Below are positions 7,079 through 15,281 of a stretch of DNA of 41,287 bases, in pieces (within the stretch, counting starts at the first letter, position 1; each line of letters begins with the position of its first letter). Source of the stretch: DASXVX01 sp036504075 (GTDB lineage: Bacteria; Bacillota; Sulfobacillia; Symbiobacteriales; Symbiobacteriaceae); the NCBI GenBank assembly GCA_036504075.1, contig DASXVX010000034.1, positions 1 through 41,287 of the forward strand, given 5' to 3'. Position numbers and translations under genes: made by a program. The notes under the pieces are model-generated. The model ran no database searches and had not been told where the DNA came from. It saw only the letters and a list, made by a program, of their open reading frames with translations.

Positions 7079-7762
7079 GTGTCGAACATACTATCGAATG
7101 TGGAATGGATTCGTTCGCGGGTTGCAGACGCAGCCCGGCGGGCGGGCCGGGACCCCACAGACGTCACCATTATCGCTGTAAGTAAAACACGCACGGTGGC
7201 GGAAATCCGGGAGGTTTTGGCTGCGGGCATCACCCAGTTCGGGGAAAACCGGGTTCAGGAGCTGCAGGAGAAGTGGCCTGTCATCACGGCCACATGGCAT
7301 CTCATCGGTTCGCTGCAAACCAACAAGGTAAAACTCGCGCTGGAAATGGCCGATCTGATCCACTCGCTCGACCGGGACTCCCTGGCAGAGGAACTGGCGA
7401 AGCAGGCAGAGCGTCGGGGGGCGCCATGCCGTGCGCTTGTCGAAGTCAACGTCTCCGGGGAGGACTCAAAGGCCGGCATCTCGCCTGCGGAGCTGCCGGG
7501 GTTTCTCCGCCGCATCAGCGAGCGGGGACATATCCTGGTCGAGGGACTCATGACCATGGCGCCTTTGTCTGACGACCCTGAGGCCGCCCGTCCGCATTTC
7601 CGGCGGCTCAGGCAACTAGCGGATCAGCTCCGGGGGGAGAACCTGTCCGGAGTCAACTTGCACCACTTATCCATGGGAATGTCCGGCGATTTCGAAGTGG
7701 CGATCGAAGAAGGAGCCACGCTCGTGCGCATCGGAACAGCAATCTTCGGCGCCAGAGTGTAG
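7079..7762 (+). CDS. yggS: YggS family PLP-homeostasis protein
   Basis: A pyridoxal-phosphate-binding protein of the alanine-racemase-fold YggS/YlmE/PROSC family that keeps PLP and amino-acid pools balanced. Seen: the PLP lysine in VSKTRTVAEI, FGENRVQELQEK, WHLIGSLQTNKVK, HSLDRDSLAEEL, LMTMAPL and the C-terminal LSMGMSGDFEVAIEEG. GTG 7079 gives 227 aa, the usual length, with a GGGAAG site 11 nt upstream. An in-frame ATG at 7037 would add 14 residues lacking family similarity. It lies upstream of sepF as in Bacillus (ylmE). Confidence 0.93.
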   Translation: MSNILSNVEWIRSRVADAARRAGRDPTDVTIIAVSKTRTVAEIREVLAAGITQFGENRVQELQEKWPVITATWHLIGSLQTNKVKLALEMADLIHSLDRDSLAEELAKQAERRGAPCRALVEVNVSGEDSKAGISPAELPGFLRRISERGHILVEGLMTMAPLSDDPEAARPHFRRLRQLADQLRGENLSGVNLHHLSMGMSGDFEVAIEEGATLVRIGTAIFGARV

Positions 7763-7808
7763 TCCTGGGCGGAAGTAACTCTGGAGTAGCTTAGGAGGGA
7801 CCGGGGCC

Positions 7809-8441
7809 ATGCCAAAGAAGGATGGAGTATGGAACAAACTCGTCGATTACCTGGGGTTTGGTCCGGAAGAGGATGATTACGAGCAGGAGATGGAGGTGGC
7901 TGCCCCGGCCGACCCGTGGCCGGCGGACGTCAAGCGCGCGTCGGAGCGGCGCACGACTCCCGTCATCCCCATCACCTCTCCGCCCCAGAAGCAGGGCACC
8001 TTCAAGGTCCTGGTGGTGGAGCCCCGCTCCTTTGAAGAGGTGCAAACCATCGTCGACCAGATGCGGTCGCGGCGCCCGGTGATTCTAAACCTGGAGTCGC
8101 TCGACAAGGATCTGGCGCAAAAGATCCTGAACTTCCTGAACGGGGCCATTTATGCGTTAGGCGGCGAAACCCAGCGTGTGGCCCAGGGAATCTTCTTCTT
8201 CGCTCCCCAGGGCGTCGACGTTTCCACCATGGGCCGGGGCCTGACCGGGACCGCCATCGGCGGGGGCGCCGTCGACCTGCCGCCGTCGATTCTGGAGAAG
8301 CTGACCGGCATCGCACCGGAAGAGGCGGCGGCCACACGCGTGCCGCTCACGCTGGCACCCCAGGAGAGCGACCTCAGCGGACGGACCAACGGCCGCCCGA
8401 ATGTCGACCGGACTTCCCGGCCTGACTGGCGGCTCCGGTAA
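7809..8441 (+). CDS. sepF: cell division protein SepF
   Basis: A membrane-binding FtsZ anchor that assembles the septum. The 210-aa protein has an N-terminal amphipathic segment (VWNKLVDYLGF), an acidic linker, and the SepF core at about 64-150 (FKVLVVEPRSFEEVQTIVD, RRPVILNLESLDKDLAQKIL, NFLNGAIYALGGE, FFFAPQGVDVS). The C-terminal tail of about 55 residues after the core is longer than in Bacillus SepF (about 150 aa in total). AGGAGG precedes the ATG. It lies in the yggS-sepF-yggT-divIVA cluster. Confidence 0.94.
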   Translation: MPKKDGVWNKLVDYLGFGPEEDDYEQEMEVAAPADPWPADVKRASERRTTPVIPITSPPQKQGTFKVLVVEPRSFEEVQTIVDQMRSRRPVILNLESLDKDLAQKILNFLNGAIYALGGETQRVAQGIFFFAPQGVDVSTMGRGLTGTAIGGGAVDLPPSILEKLTGIAPEEAAATRVPLTLAPQESDLSGRTNGRPNVDRTSRPDWRLR

Positions 8442-8480
8442 GCGTGTGACTGACGACCGATCGGAGGGGAGTTCTGGCCG

Positions 8481-8768
8481 ATGCTTGCGATTGCGGTTAG
8501 CATTTTTCTCCAGATCCTGACCGTGTTGATTTTAATCCGGGTGCTATCCTCGTGGTTCCGGCCGCGGTACCGCACCAGCAGCAACAGCTGGTTCTTCTCG
8601 CTGGACGACCTGGTCTGGCGCGCGACGGAGCCCCTGCTGGCGCCCATTCGAAACCTCCTGCCCGGCGGCGGCATGATGGGGTTTGACTTGTCGCCCATCG
8701 TTGTGCTGATTTTGCTTCGCCTGGTGGGCAGCTGGCTGGTACGAGCCCTCACGGGAATCGGAATTTAG
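8481..8768 (+). CDS. yggT: YggT family membrane protein (YlmG)
   Basis: A 95-aa two-helix integral membrane protein. Helix 1 is about 2-22 (IAVSIFLQILTVLILIRVLSS). Helix 2 is about 70-90 (SPIVVLILLRLVGSWLVRAL). The family hallmarks WFRP and EPLLAPIRNLLP lie between them. It is conserved next to sepF and divIVA and is linked to division or nucleoid organisation; mechanism unknown. Confidence 0.92.
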   Translation: MLAIAVSIFLQILTVLILIRVLSSWFRPRYRTSSNSWFFSLDDLVWRATEPLLAPIRNLLPGGGMMGFDLSPIVVLILLRLVGSWLVRALTGIGI

Positions 8769-8802
8769 GTCCGGCCGATTCGGACCGAAAGCAGGTGACG
8801 CT

Positions 8803-9348
8803 ATGGCACTCACCCCACTGGATATCCACAACAAGGAGTTCCCGACGAAATTTCGGGGCTATGACCCGGATACGGTGGACGAGTTCTTGGATCAGATCAT
8901 TCGCGAGTTCGAAGCCCTGATCAAAGAGAGTGCGCACCTCAAAGATCAGGTGGAAAGCCTCAACCTGAAACTGGAGCAATACCGGAATCTGGAGGAGACC
9001 ATCAACAAGACCCTGGTGGTCGCCCAGGATACCGCCGAGGAGATCAAATCGAACGCCCGGCGTGAGGCGGAACTGCAAATCCAGGAAGCCCGGCTGCAAG
9101 CCGAGCGGATTATTGAAGCCGGGCAGTCCAAGGCCCGCCGGATTATGGACGAGAACGCCGACCTCTCCCGGGTCGCCCAGATTCTCCGCACCCAGGTCCG
9201 GGCCACTCTCCAGGCCCAACTTGAGGCCATCGATGGCGTGCGGGCGCAGTTCGCAGCCCTGGCACCCAACCTAATACCGGGCGATCGGGTTGCAGCGGCG
9301 GTCCAGCCGCCGGCATACGGCGAGGAGCCCGGGGACGACGAACGCTAG
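8803..9348 (+). CDS. divIVA: cell division / polarity protein DivIVA
   Basis: A coiled-coil protein that binds negatively curved membrane at septa and poles and recruits Min and chromosome-anchoring proteins. The N-terminal lipid-binding domain is textbook: LTPLDIHNKEFPTKFRGYD then TVDEFLDQI (residues 3-32). Long coiled coils follow to about residue 150 (heptads in HLKDQVESLNLKLEQYRNLEE and the Arg/Glu-rich region). A short, Pro-rich tail ends at 181 aa. It is the last gene of the division cluster, followed by a terminator. Confidence 0.95.
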   Translation: MALTPLDIHNKEFPTKFRGYDPDTVDEFLDQIIREFEALIKESAHLKDQVESLNLKLEQYRNLEETINKTLVVAQDTAEEIKSNARREAELQIQEARLQAERIIEAGQSKARRIMDENADLSRVAQILRTQVRATLQAQLEAIDGVRAQFAALAPNLIPGDRVAAAVQPPAYGEEPGDDER

Positions 9349-9358
9349 TACGTGGTGG

Positions 9359-9387
9359 CCCTGGAGCACAACACCTCCAGGGCTTTT
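9359..9387 (+). terminator. terminator after divIVA
   Basis: CCCTGGAG / CTCCAGGG stem followed by CTTTTG, 10 bp past the divIVA stop codon. It isolates ileS, which has its own promoter. Confidence 0.85.
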
Positions 9388-9468
9388 GCGCGGGCCGCGG
9401 CTCCGGTCCAAACGGGTCCGAATTACCGGCCTGACCCCGACGCAGTGGCTGGCCAGAATTGGGCCAAC

Positions 9469-9498
9469 TTGACAGTGTGTGGCCCGCCGTGCTAGCAT
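9469..9498 (+). promoter_or_regulatory. sigma-A promoter of ileS
   Basis: A perfect -35 TTGACA (9469-9474), an 18-bp spacer and -10 TAGCAT (9493-9498, 4 of 6) place the transcript start near 9505, just before the T-box leader. Confidence 0.75.
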
Positions 9499-9509
9499 TT
9501 AGCTATTAT

Positions 9510-9813
9510 TGAAGAGCGACGATGACGGGGACGAGTACCAGGCGCCAGCGGGTCAGAGAGCCGGTCCCGGCGGTGGAAGACCGGTCCCGCGCAGCTTTGC
9601 GAAAATCACCCCTGAGTCTCCACGCGAATTCCGGGAGTGCTTGTCCATGGGCAAGCCCGGAGGTAGGCGTGGACGGCGGTCCGCCGTTACCGGGGCCCGG
9701 GTATCGTGGCTGCACCACCATATCCGGCTGAGACCGGCAGCCTTTGCCTGCCAAACGAGGGTGGTACCGCGAGCAACAGCCTCGCCCCTTGCCAGGGGGC
9801 GAGTATTTTTTTG
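9510..9813 (+). promoter_or_regulatory. T-box leader (tRNA-Ile sensing) of ileS
   Basis: The T-box motif AGGGTGGTACCGCG lies at 9758-9771 and pairs with uncharged tRNA acceptor ends. Stem I is recognisable from the AGAGAG/GCCGG apical region near 9554-9560 and the GGTGGAAGACCGG element. The specifier loop on its 3' side reads GAAAATCACC, giving codon ATC (Ile) at 9605-9607. A stem at about 9636-9651 (GCAAGCCCGGA side) and a stem III (GGCAG/CTGCC near 9736-9752) follow. The terminator is CTCGCCCCT / AGGGGGCGAG at 9781-9803, followed by TATTTTTTT. Uncharged tRNA-Ile should favour the antiterminator and raise ileS expression. Confidence 0.95.
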
Positions 9814-9855
9814 TCCAGTCTTGTCTTTCGCCAAATTGTCTCGGGAGGGATTCCT

Positions 9856-12669
9856 GTGACGGAAAAAATGGACTACAAGGCCACGCTCAACATGCCCGTG
9901 ACCGACTTCCCCATGCGGGCGAACCTGCCGGCCCGCGAGCCGGAACAGCTGAAGGCCTGGGAAGCGATGAACCTCTATGAAACGGTACAGGCGGCGACCG
10001 CCGGCCGGCCGCAATTCATTCTGCACGATGGGCCGCCGTACGCCAACGGCGACATCCACCTGGGCACCGCGCTGAACAAGGTCCTGAAAGATATCGTCGT
10101 CAAGTACGCCGTCATGGCGGGCTACGATTCGCCGTACGTCCCCGGCTTTGACTGCCACGGCCTGCCCATCGAGCGGAAAGCGATCGAGGCACTGAAAATT
10201 GACCGCTCCAAGATCAACCCGGTCGAACTCCGCAAGAAGTGCGCCGAGTACGCCCACCACTGGAAGGACGTGCAGAAGGAGTCCTTCAAGCGACTCGGCG
10301 TCCGGGGCGACTGGGAACATCCGTATATGACCCTGCACCCGGAGTTTGAAGCCAAGGAGATCGAAGTCTTCGCCGCCATGGCCACCCAGGGCCACGTCTA
10401 CCGTGGCCTGAAGCCGGTCTACTGGTGTGCGACCGACGAGACCGCCTTGGCCGAAGCCGAAATCGAGTACAAGGATAAGACCTCGTTCTCGATCTACGTC
10501 CGGTTCCCGGTGGTGGACGGCGGCGGCAAGCTGCCTGACGGCGCGTACCTGGTCATCTGGACGACGACCCCCTGGACCATCCCCGGCAACCTGGCCGTCT
10601 GCGTGCATCCTGAGGTGGATTACGGCCTGTACGCCACCGAGAAGGGCGACCTGGTACTGGCCACCGTGCTGGCGGAAAAAGTCTTTGCCGCCCTGGAGAT
10701 CGGCGGCGGCGAACTGAAGGCCACCTTCAAGGGCGCCGAGCTGGAAGGCGTCATCTACAACCACCTGATTTATGACCGGCTCTCGCCGGTGATCCTCGGG
10801 GACCACGTCACCACGGAAGACGGCACCGGTCTGGTCCACACCGCTCCCGGCCACGGCCACGAAGACTTCCAGGTCGGCCAGAAGTACGAACTGCAGGTGC
10901 TCTGCCCGGTCAACGACAAGGGTGTCATGACCGAAGCGGCGGGACCGTTCGCCGGCATGTTCTACGACAAGGCGAACCCGGCGGTGATCGAAGAGCTCGA
11001 CAAGGCGGGCATGCTGCTGGGCCAAGGGAAGATCCGCCATTCCTACGCCCACTGCTGGCGCTGCGGCAATCCGGTCATCTACCGGGCGACGGTGCAGTGG
11101 TTCGCCAAAGTGGAAGGCTTCATGGACACCGCCATGCAGGCGATCAAGGAGGTCCAGTGGGTCCCCGAATGGGGCTATAACCGGATCGCCAACATGATCG
11201 AAGGGTTGTCCGACTGGTGCATCAGCCGGCAGCGCTCCTGGGGCGTGCCGATCCCGGTGCTCTCCTGCGATGGTTGCGGTGAGCCGTCTTACGACCAGAA
11301 GGTCTTCGACAAGGTCGCCGACCTGATCCGCACGGAGGGCTCGGACTGCTGGTGGATTCGGCCAAGCGAGGACTTCCTCCCCGAAGGCGGCCTGACATGC
11401 GCTCATTGCGGCGGCACGGCCTTCCACAAGGAGAAGGATATCCTCGACGTCTGGTTCGACTCGGGCTCTTCCCACGTGGGCGTGCTGGAGACCCGGCCGC
11501 AACTCCGGTGGCCGGCCGACATCTACCTGGAAGGCTCTGACCAGCATCGCGGCTGGTTCAAATCGTCGCTGCTCACCTCGGTCGTCGCCCGGGGCGGCAA
11601 GCCGCCGTACAAGGCGGTGCTCACCCACGGCTACGTCGTCGACGAGCAGGGCCGGAAAATGTCGAAGTCGCTCGGCAACGGCGTCGACCCGCTGGACGTC
11701 TGCAAGCAGTACGGCGCCGACATCCTGCGGCTCTGGGCAGCCTCCTCGGACTACCGGAACGACGTGTCGGCCTCCAATAACATCGTCAAGCAGGTGGCGG
11801 AGGCCTACCGGAAAATCCGGAACACCATCCGCTATCTCCTGGGCAACCTGTACGACTTCGACCCGGCGGCCGACAGCGTCGCCCGGGACGAGATGCCGGA
11901 GCTTGACCGGTGGGCCATGCACCGGCTCCAGCAGGTGGTCGCCCGGGTGGGCGCCGCCTACAAGGCCTACGAGTTCCACGTGGTCTACCACACGCTGAAC
12001 AACTACTGCAACCTGGATCTGTCGGCGATCTACCTTGATGTCCTGAAGGACCGGCTCTACACCAGCGCCAAGACCTCGCTCGAGCGGCGCAGCGCCCAGA
12101 CGGTGCTGTATGCCGTCGCTGACGCCCTGGTCCGGATGTTGGCGCCGATTCTGACGTTCACGATGGAAGAATCCTACGGCTACCTGCCCAAGGGGCCGGA
12201 TGCGCCGGCGACGTCCCAGTTGCTGCTCATGCCTGAAGCCGATCCCGGTTTCGTGGATGAAGAGCTCGGGGATCGCTGGGCGAAGCTGCTAGGTCTCCGT
12301 GAGGCGGTCCAGGCGGTGCTGGAGAAGGCCCGGGCCGACAAGCACATCGGCAGCAGCCAGGAGGCGGCGGTCAACCTGTACGTGAGCGGCGGCGCCCCGG
12401 GCGGCCTGGCCGAGCTGATGCAGAAGTACCTGGCGGAACTGCCTTCGCTCTTCATCGTCAGCGACGTGAAGCTGTTTACCGGCGGGCAGGCGACCACCAG
12501 CGGCACCTACTTCGGCAAGGGGCCGGACGACCTGGATATCGAAGTGGTCCGGGCCACGGGCGAGAAGTGCGAGCGTTGCTGGAACTACCGGGAGCTGGGC
12601 GTGGTGGAGGCCCACCCGACGCTCTGTGGGCGGTGTGCGGCGGTCGTGATCTCTCTGAACGTGGAATAG
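9856..12669 (+). CDS. ileS: isoleucyl-tRNA synthetase
   Basis: Charges tRNA-Ile with isoleucine in the cytoplasm. The class I signatures are present: PYANGDIHLGT (HIGH motif, about 60-70) and GRKMSKSLGN (KMSKS at about 601-605). Editing (CP1) sequence includes WTTTPWTIPGNLAV. The C-terminal zinc finger CERC...CGRC is at about 904-928. The size (937 aa) matches the bacterial type-1 enzyme. The GTG start at 9856 has GGGAGG 7 nt upstream; ATG 9868 is a possible alternative. Controlled by the T-box leader. Confidence 0.97.
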   Translation: MTEKMDYKATLNMPVTDFPMRANLPAREPEQLKAWEAMNLYETVQAATAGRPQFILHDGPPYANGDIHLGTALNKVLKDIVVKYAVMAGYDSPYVPGFDCHGLPIERKAIEALKIDRSKINPVELRKKCAEYAHHWKDVQKESFKRLGVRGDWEHPYMTLHPEFEAKEIEVFAAMATQGHVYRGLKPVYWCATDETALAEAEIEYKDKTSFSIYVRFPVVDGGGKLPDGAYLVIWTTTPWTIPGNLAVCVHPEVDYGLYATEKGDLVLATVLAEKVFAALEIGGGELKATFKGAELEGVIYNHLIYDRLSPVILGDHVTTEDGTGLVHTAPGHGHEDFQVGQKYELQVLCPVNDKGVMTEAAGPFAGMFYDKANPAVIEELDKAGMLLGQGKIRHSYAHCWRCGNPVIYRATVQWFAKVEGFMDTAMQAIKEVQWVPEWGYNRIANMIEGLSDWCISRQRSWGVPIPVLSCDGCGEPSYDQKVFDKVADLIRTEGSDCWWIRPSEDFLPEGGLTCAHCGGTAFHKEKDILDVWFDSGSSHVGVLETRPQLRWPADIYLEGSDQHRGWFKSSLLTSVVARGGKPPYKAVLTHGYVVDEQGRKMSKSLGNGVDPLDVCKQYGADILRLWAASSDYRNDVSASNNIVKQVAEAYRKIRNTIRYLLGNLYDFDPAADSVARDEMPELDRWAMHRLQQVVARVGAAYKAYEFHVVYHTLNNYCNLDLSAIYLDVLKDRLYTSAKTSLERRSAQTVLYAVADALVRMLAPILTFTMEESYGYLPKGPDAPATSQLLLMPEADPGFVDEELGDRWAKLLGLREAVQAVLEKARADKHIGSSQEAAVNLYVSGGAPGGLAELMQKYLAELPSLFIVSDVKLFTGGQATTSGTYFGKGPDDLDIEVVRATGEKCERCWNYRELGVVEAHPTLCGRCAAVVISLNVE

Positions 12670-12682
12670 CGGTGATCATGGA

Positions 12683-12716
12683 AATCCCCCGGGCAGGCGC
12701 CCGGGGGATTTTTTTT
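12683..12716 (+). terminator. terminator after ileS
   Basis: AATCCCCCGGGC / GCCCGGGGGATT stem with a short loop, followed by a run of eight T. It lies about 13 bp past the ileS stop codon. Confidence 0.95.
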
Positions 12717-12754
12717 GCTTTTTGCCGTGGGGGTCGGGTCTTTCCGGCAATTTT

Positions 12755-12904
12755 GGCCGCTGATGACGCAGATGACGCAGATGACGCAGATGACGCAGAT
12801 TTCAAGACAATCGCGGATGGGTTGAGCGGATTCTTATTTCCAGATAAATATTGATAGTGTATTTGTGCCTTTATCTGCGTGTCTCTTTTCGGAAATCTGC
12901 GGCC
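12755..12904. repeat. GGCCGCAGAT-type repeat element, copy 2, with a 9-bp microsatellite
   Basis: It starts GGCCGCTGAT and ends ATCTGCGGCC (12895-12904), the same right end as copy 1 at 101-232. Four exact tandem copies of GACGCAGAT run from 12765 to 12800. ATCTGCG recurs near the right end. The interior is AT-rich with no credible gene. It lies between the ileS terminator and the next hairpin. Confidence 0.75.
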
Positions 12905-12945
12905 AATAAAAGAGCTTGACCGATATCAGCCAAAGTCCCGATCCA

Positions 12946-13023
12946 AAAGCAGAGACCCCCTGATGGGCGGCGGTCTGTTGCCTTGCGGCGGGCGACCTGT
13001 GCCCGAGCGGGGGTCTCTGCTTT
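12946..13023. other. 78-nt nested perfect hairpin
   Basis: The outer arms AAAGCAGAGACCCCC (12946-12960) and GGGGGTCTCTGCTTT (13009-13023) are perfect 15-bp complements. Inside are GGGC/GCCC (12965-12968 with 13001-13004), GGTC/GACC and GCC/GGC, separated by small symmetric internal loops. The whole segment therefore folds as one long rod. It is 44 bp upstream of the promoter of the MFS gene. It may be a terminator, a small structured RNA or a palindromic mobile element. Confidence 0.7.
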
Positions 13024-13066
13024 ACTGTATGCGCGGCGTTCCCGGAGTGTGCCGGCGCCAAACGTT

Positions 13067-13096
13067 TTGATTTTAATTAGCAGGGTTAAGTATAAT
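13067..13096 (+). promoter_or_regulatory. sigma-A promoter of the first MFS exporter gene
   Basis: TTGATT (13067-13072), an 18-bp spacer and a perfect TATAAT (13091-13096). In the leader, GTAC-ATCT-GTAC and the adjacent GACATGTC are dyads that could serve as operators; no regulator gene is adjacent. Confidence 0.75.
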
Positions 13097-13160
13097 GGCT
13101 TCGAATAAGTACATCTGTACAAAGCGGACATGTCACCCCCGAACGGAGGAGCACAATCTC

Positions 13161-15230
13161 ATGGCCGACTCTCTGGCCCCGGCTGCCGGCAAATCGATCG
13201 ACTACGCCCAGACACTCACGTCCCGGCAGAAATGGGTCATTCTCTTCGGACTCATGATCACGCTGTTTCTGGCCGCACTGGACGGCACCATCGTGGCGAC
13301 GGCCCAGCCCTCCATCGTGCGCCAGTTCCAGGCCATCGACCTCATCTCCTGGGTCACCAGCGGGTACCTGCTGGCCAACACGGCCATGGTGCCGATTCTG
13401 GGCAAGCTGTCCGACCTGTACGGACGCAAGATCATTATCATGACGTCGACCGTGGTCTTCCTGTTGGGCTCCGCGCTTTCCGGCGCCGCTCCCAGCATGG
13501 TCTACCTGATTCTTGCCCGGGTCGTCCAGGGCATGGGTGCCGCCGGCATTACGGCGATCTCGTTCGCCGTCATCGCCGACATGTGGGTGCCGGCCGAACG
13601 GGCCCAGATCTCCGGCTTCATCTCCAGCGTGTTCGGCCTCGCCGGCGTCGTCGGCCCGTTCGTGGGCGGCTGGCTGACGGACCACGTCTCGTGGCGCGCC
13701 GTCTTCTATGTGAACCTGCCGATCGGCGTCATCGCCCTGATCTTTGTGGCCCTGAAGATGCCCTCGCTGGCCCGCGGCATCAAGGCCAAGGTCGACTGGG
13801 CGGGCGTCTTCCTGATGCTGGTGACGGTCATCCCCTTCATGCTCGCGCTCACGCTGGACCGGACGGACTATCCCTGGACCTCCCCGTTCATTCTGGCCCT
13901 GTTCGGCGTGGCGGCCCTCGGCCTGGTCCTCTTCCTGGTGGTGGAGTCCCGGGTGGCGCAGCCGTTGCTGCCGCTGCATTTGTTCGCGAACCGGACTTTC
14001 TCCGTGGTCGCGGCCGGTTCGCTGCTGTTCGGCGGTGCGTTCTTCGGCTCGATCATTTACCTGGCGATTTTCCTGGTGGGCGTCAACGGCGTCTCCGCCA
14101 CCAAGGCCGGCAGCACGTTGATGCCGATGATGCTGGGCATGGTCGTGGGCTCCGTGGTCACGTCGATTCTCGCCCAGCGGACGGGGCGCTACAAGCCGTT
14201 CATTCTCCTCGGCATGTTCCTGGTCCCGATCGGACTCTACTTCATGTCGACCATGACAGCGGACACGACGCTCGGCGGCGTCACCTGGCGCATGGTCTTC
14301 CTGGGGGTGGCGGTCAGCCCGGTGATGCCGCTGCTGGGCCTTGCGATCACCAACGCCGTTTCCATGGCGGAGATGGGCGTGGCCACGTCGACCCGGTCGT
14401 TCTTCCAGTCCATCGGCCAGACGTTGGCGGTCTCCATTTTCGGGGTGATTCTGACCACCAACCTGACCCATGAGATGGACGCCCGGTTCCAGGCCATCAG
14501 GGCGCAGGTGCCCCCGGCGTTTGCCAGCAAGCTGGACACCGCCCAGATGCGCAATCAGGTGGGCGGGGGTGGCGACAGCGGCACGCCGGACCTGGGCGCC
14601 ACGATCGCGGCGGAAGTGGAAAAAGCGTTCGACGCCCAGCGCACGCTGGTGACGAAGGCCATTCGCGATGCCGACCCCGCGGCGATGCAGGCCCTGAATG
14701 CGAACCCGCTGACCCCCGAGCAGATGAAGCCGCTGCTGATGCCGGGCGCCCTGGACGCCATGGTTGGCCAGCAGATGGACGCCCAGTTTGCCCAGCTGGA
14801 GGCGGCGCTGAAGAGCGGCAATCCGGATGCGCTCAAGGCGATTCTGGCCAACCCGCAGACGCCCGACGGACTGAAGCAGGGCCTGGCGATGCTGCCGCCG
14901 GAGGGACTGAAGAACCCGCAGGCGCTGGCCGGCCTGCTCGCCCAGGCGAAGCAACAGATGGCCGGCCAAAAGGCGGCTGCCGTGGCGGCGGCCCGTGAGC
15001 AAGCGCTCAAGGGCGCCCTGGCGGGCCTCGATCAGGCCGAGGCCACGGCGGTACAGCAGGGGCAGTCGCTGGGCGTCAAGATCGCCCGGACGCTCAAGGA
15101 GACCTTTGCGGCGGCCGTTACGCCGGTCTACCGCATCGCCATGGTCGTGGCCGGCCTGGCCTTCGTGATCATGCTCCTGCTGCCGGAGATTCCCCTGCGG
15201 CGGGGGAAGGCCCCGGTCGTCGGCGAGTAG
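13161..15230 (+). CDS. MFS drug exporter of the DHA2 (14-TM) family with a long helical insertion
   Basis: A proton-driven multidrug efflux permease of the EmrB/QacA class in the inner membrane. Seen: LDGTIVATAQPSIVRQF in TM1, motif A GKLSDLYGRKI, and motif C in GVVGPFVGGWLTD. About 13 TM helices lie in residues 25-435, with the last (TPVYRIAMVVAGLAFVIMLL) near 650-672. Between them is a hydrophilic, Ala/Gln-rich, helix-forming insertion of about 210 residues with an internal duplication (see findings), giving 689 aa where about 500 is usual. GGAGGA precedes the ATG at 13161. Expression is from its own promoter; a terminator follows. Substrate unknown. Confidence 0.88.
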   Translation: MADSLAPAAGKSIDYAQTLTSRQKWVILFGLMITLFLAALDGTIVATAQPSIVRQFQAIDLISWVTSGYLLANTAMVPILGKLSDLYGRKIIIMTSTVVFLLGSALSGAAPSMVYLILARVVQGMGAAGITAISFAVIADMWVPAERAQISGFISSVFGLAGVVGPFVGGWLTDHVSWRAVFYVNLPIGVIALIFVALKMPSLARGIKAKVDWAGVFLMLVTVIPFMLALTLDRTDYPWTSPFILALFGVAALGLVLFLVVESRVAQPLLPLHLFANRTFSVVAAGSLLFGGAFFGSIIYLAIFLVGVNGVSATKAGSTLMPMMLGMVVGSVVTSILAQRTGRYKPFILLGMFLVPIGLYFMSTMTADTTLGGVTWRMVFLGVAVSPVMPLLGLAITNAVSMAEMGVATSTRSFFQSIGQTLAVSIFGVILTTNLTHEMDARFQAIRAQVPPAFASKLDTAQMRNQVGGGGDSGTPDLGATIAAEVEKAFDAQRTLVTKAIRDADPAAMQALNANPLTPEQMKPLLMPGALDAMVGQQMDAQFAQLEAALKSGNPDALKAILANPQTPDGLKQGLAMLPPEGLKNPQALAGLLAQAKQQMAGQKAAAVAAAREQALKGALAGLDQAEATAVQQGQSLGVKIARTLKETFAAAVTPVYRIAMVVAGLAFVIMLLLPEIPLRRGKAPVVGE

Positions 15231-15243
15231 CGAAGTCAGCCTG

Positions 15244-15280
15244 GGACGGCGCCCCTCGCCAGGAGGAGCGCCGTCCTTGC
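15244..15280 (+). terminator. terminator between convergent MFS and hydrolase genes
   Basis: GGACGGCGC / GCGCCGTCC stem (15244-15252 with 15268-15276), followed by TTGCTTT. Confidence 0.75.
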
Positions 15281-15281
15281 T

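Noticed and set aside
13086..15002. Long open frame (638 codons) antisense to the first MFS gene
   Set aside because: High-GC shadow: His/Arg/Gln/Asp-rich, no start signal, while the opposite strand has clear transporter motifs.
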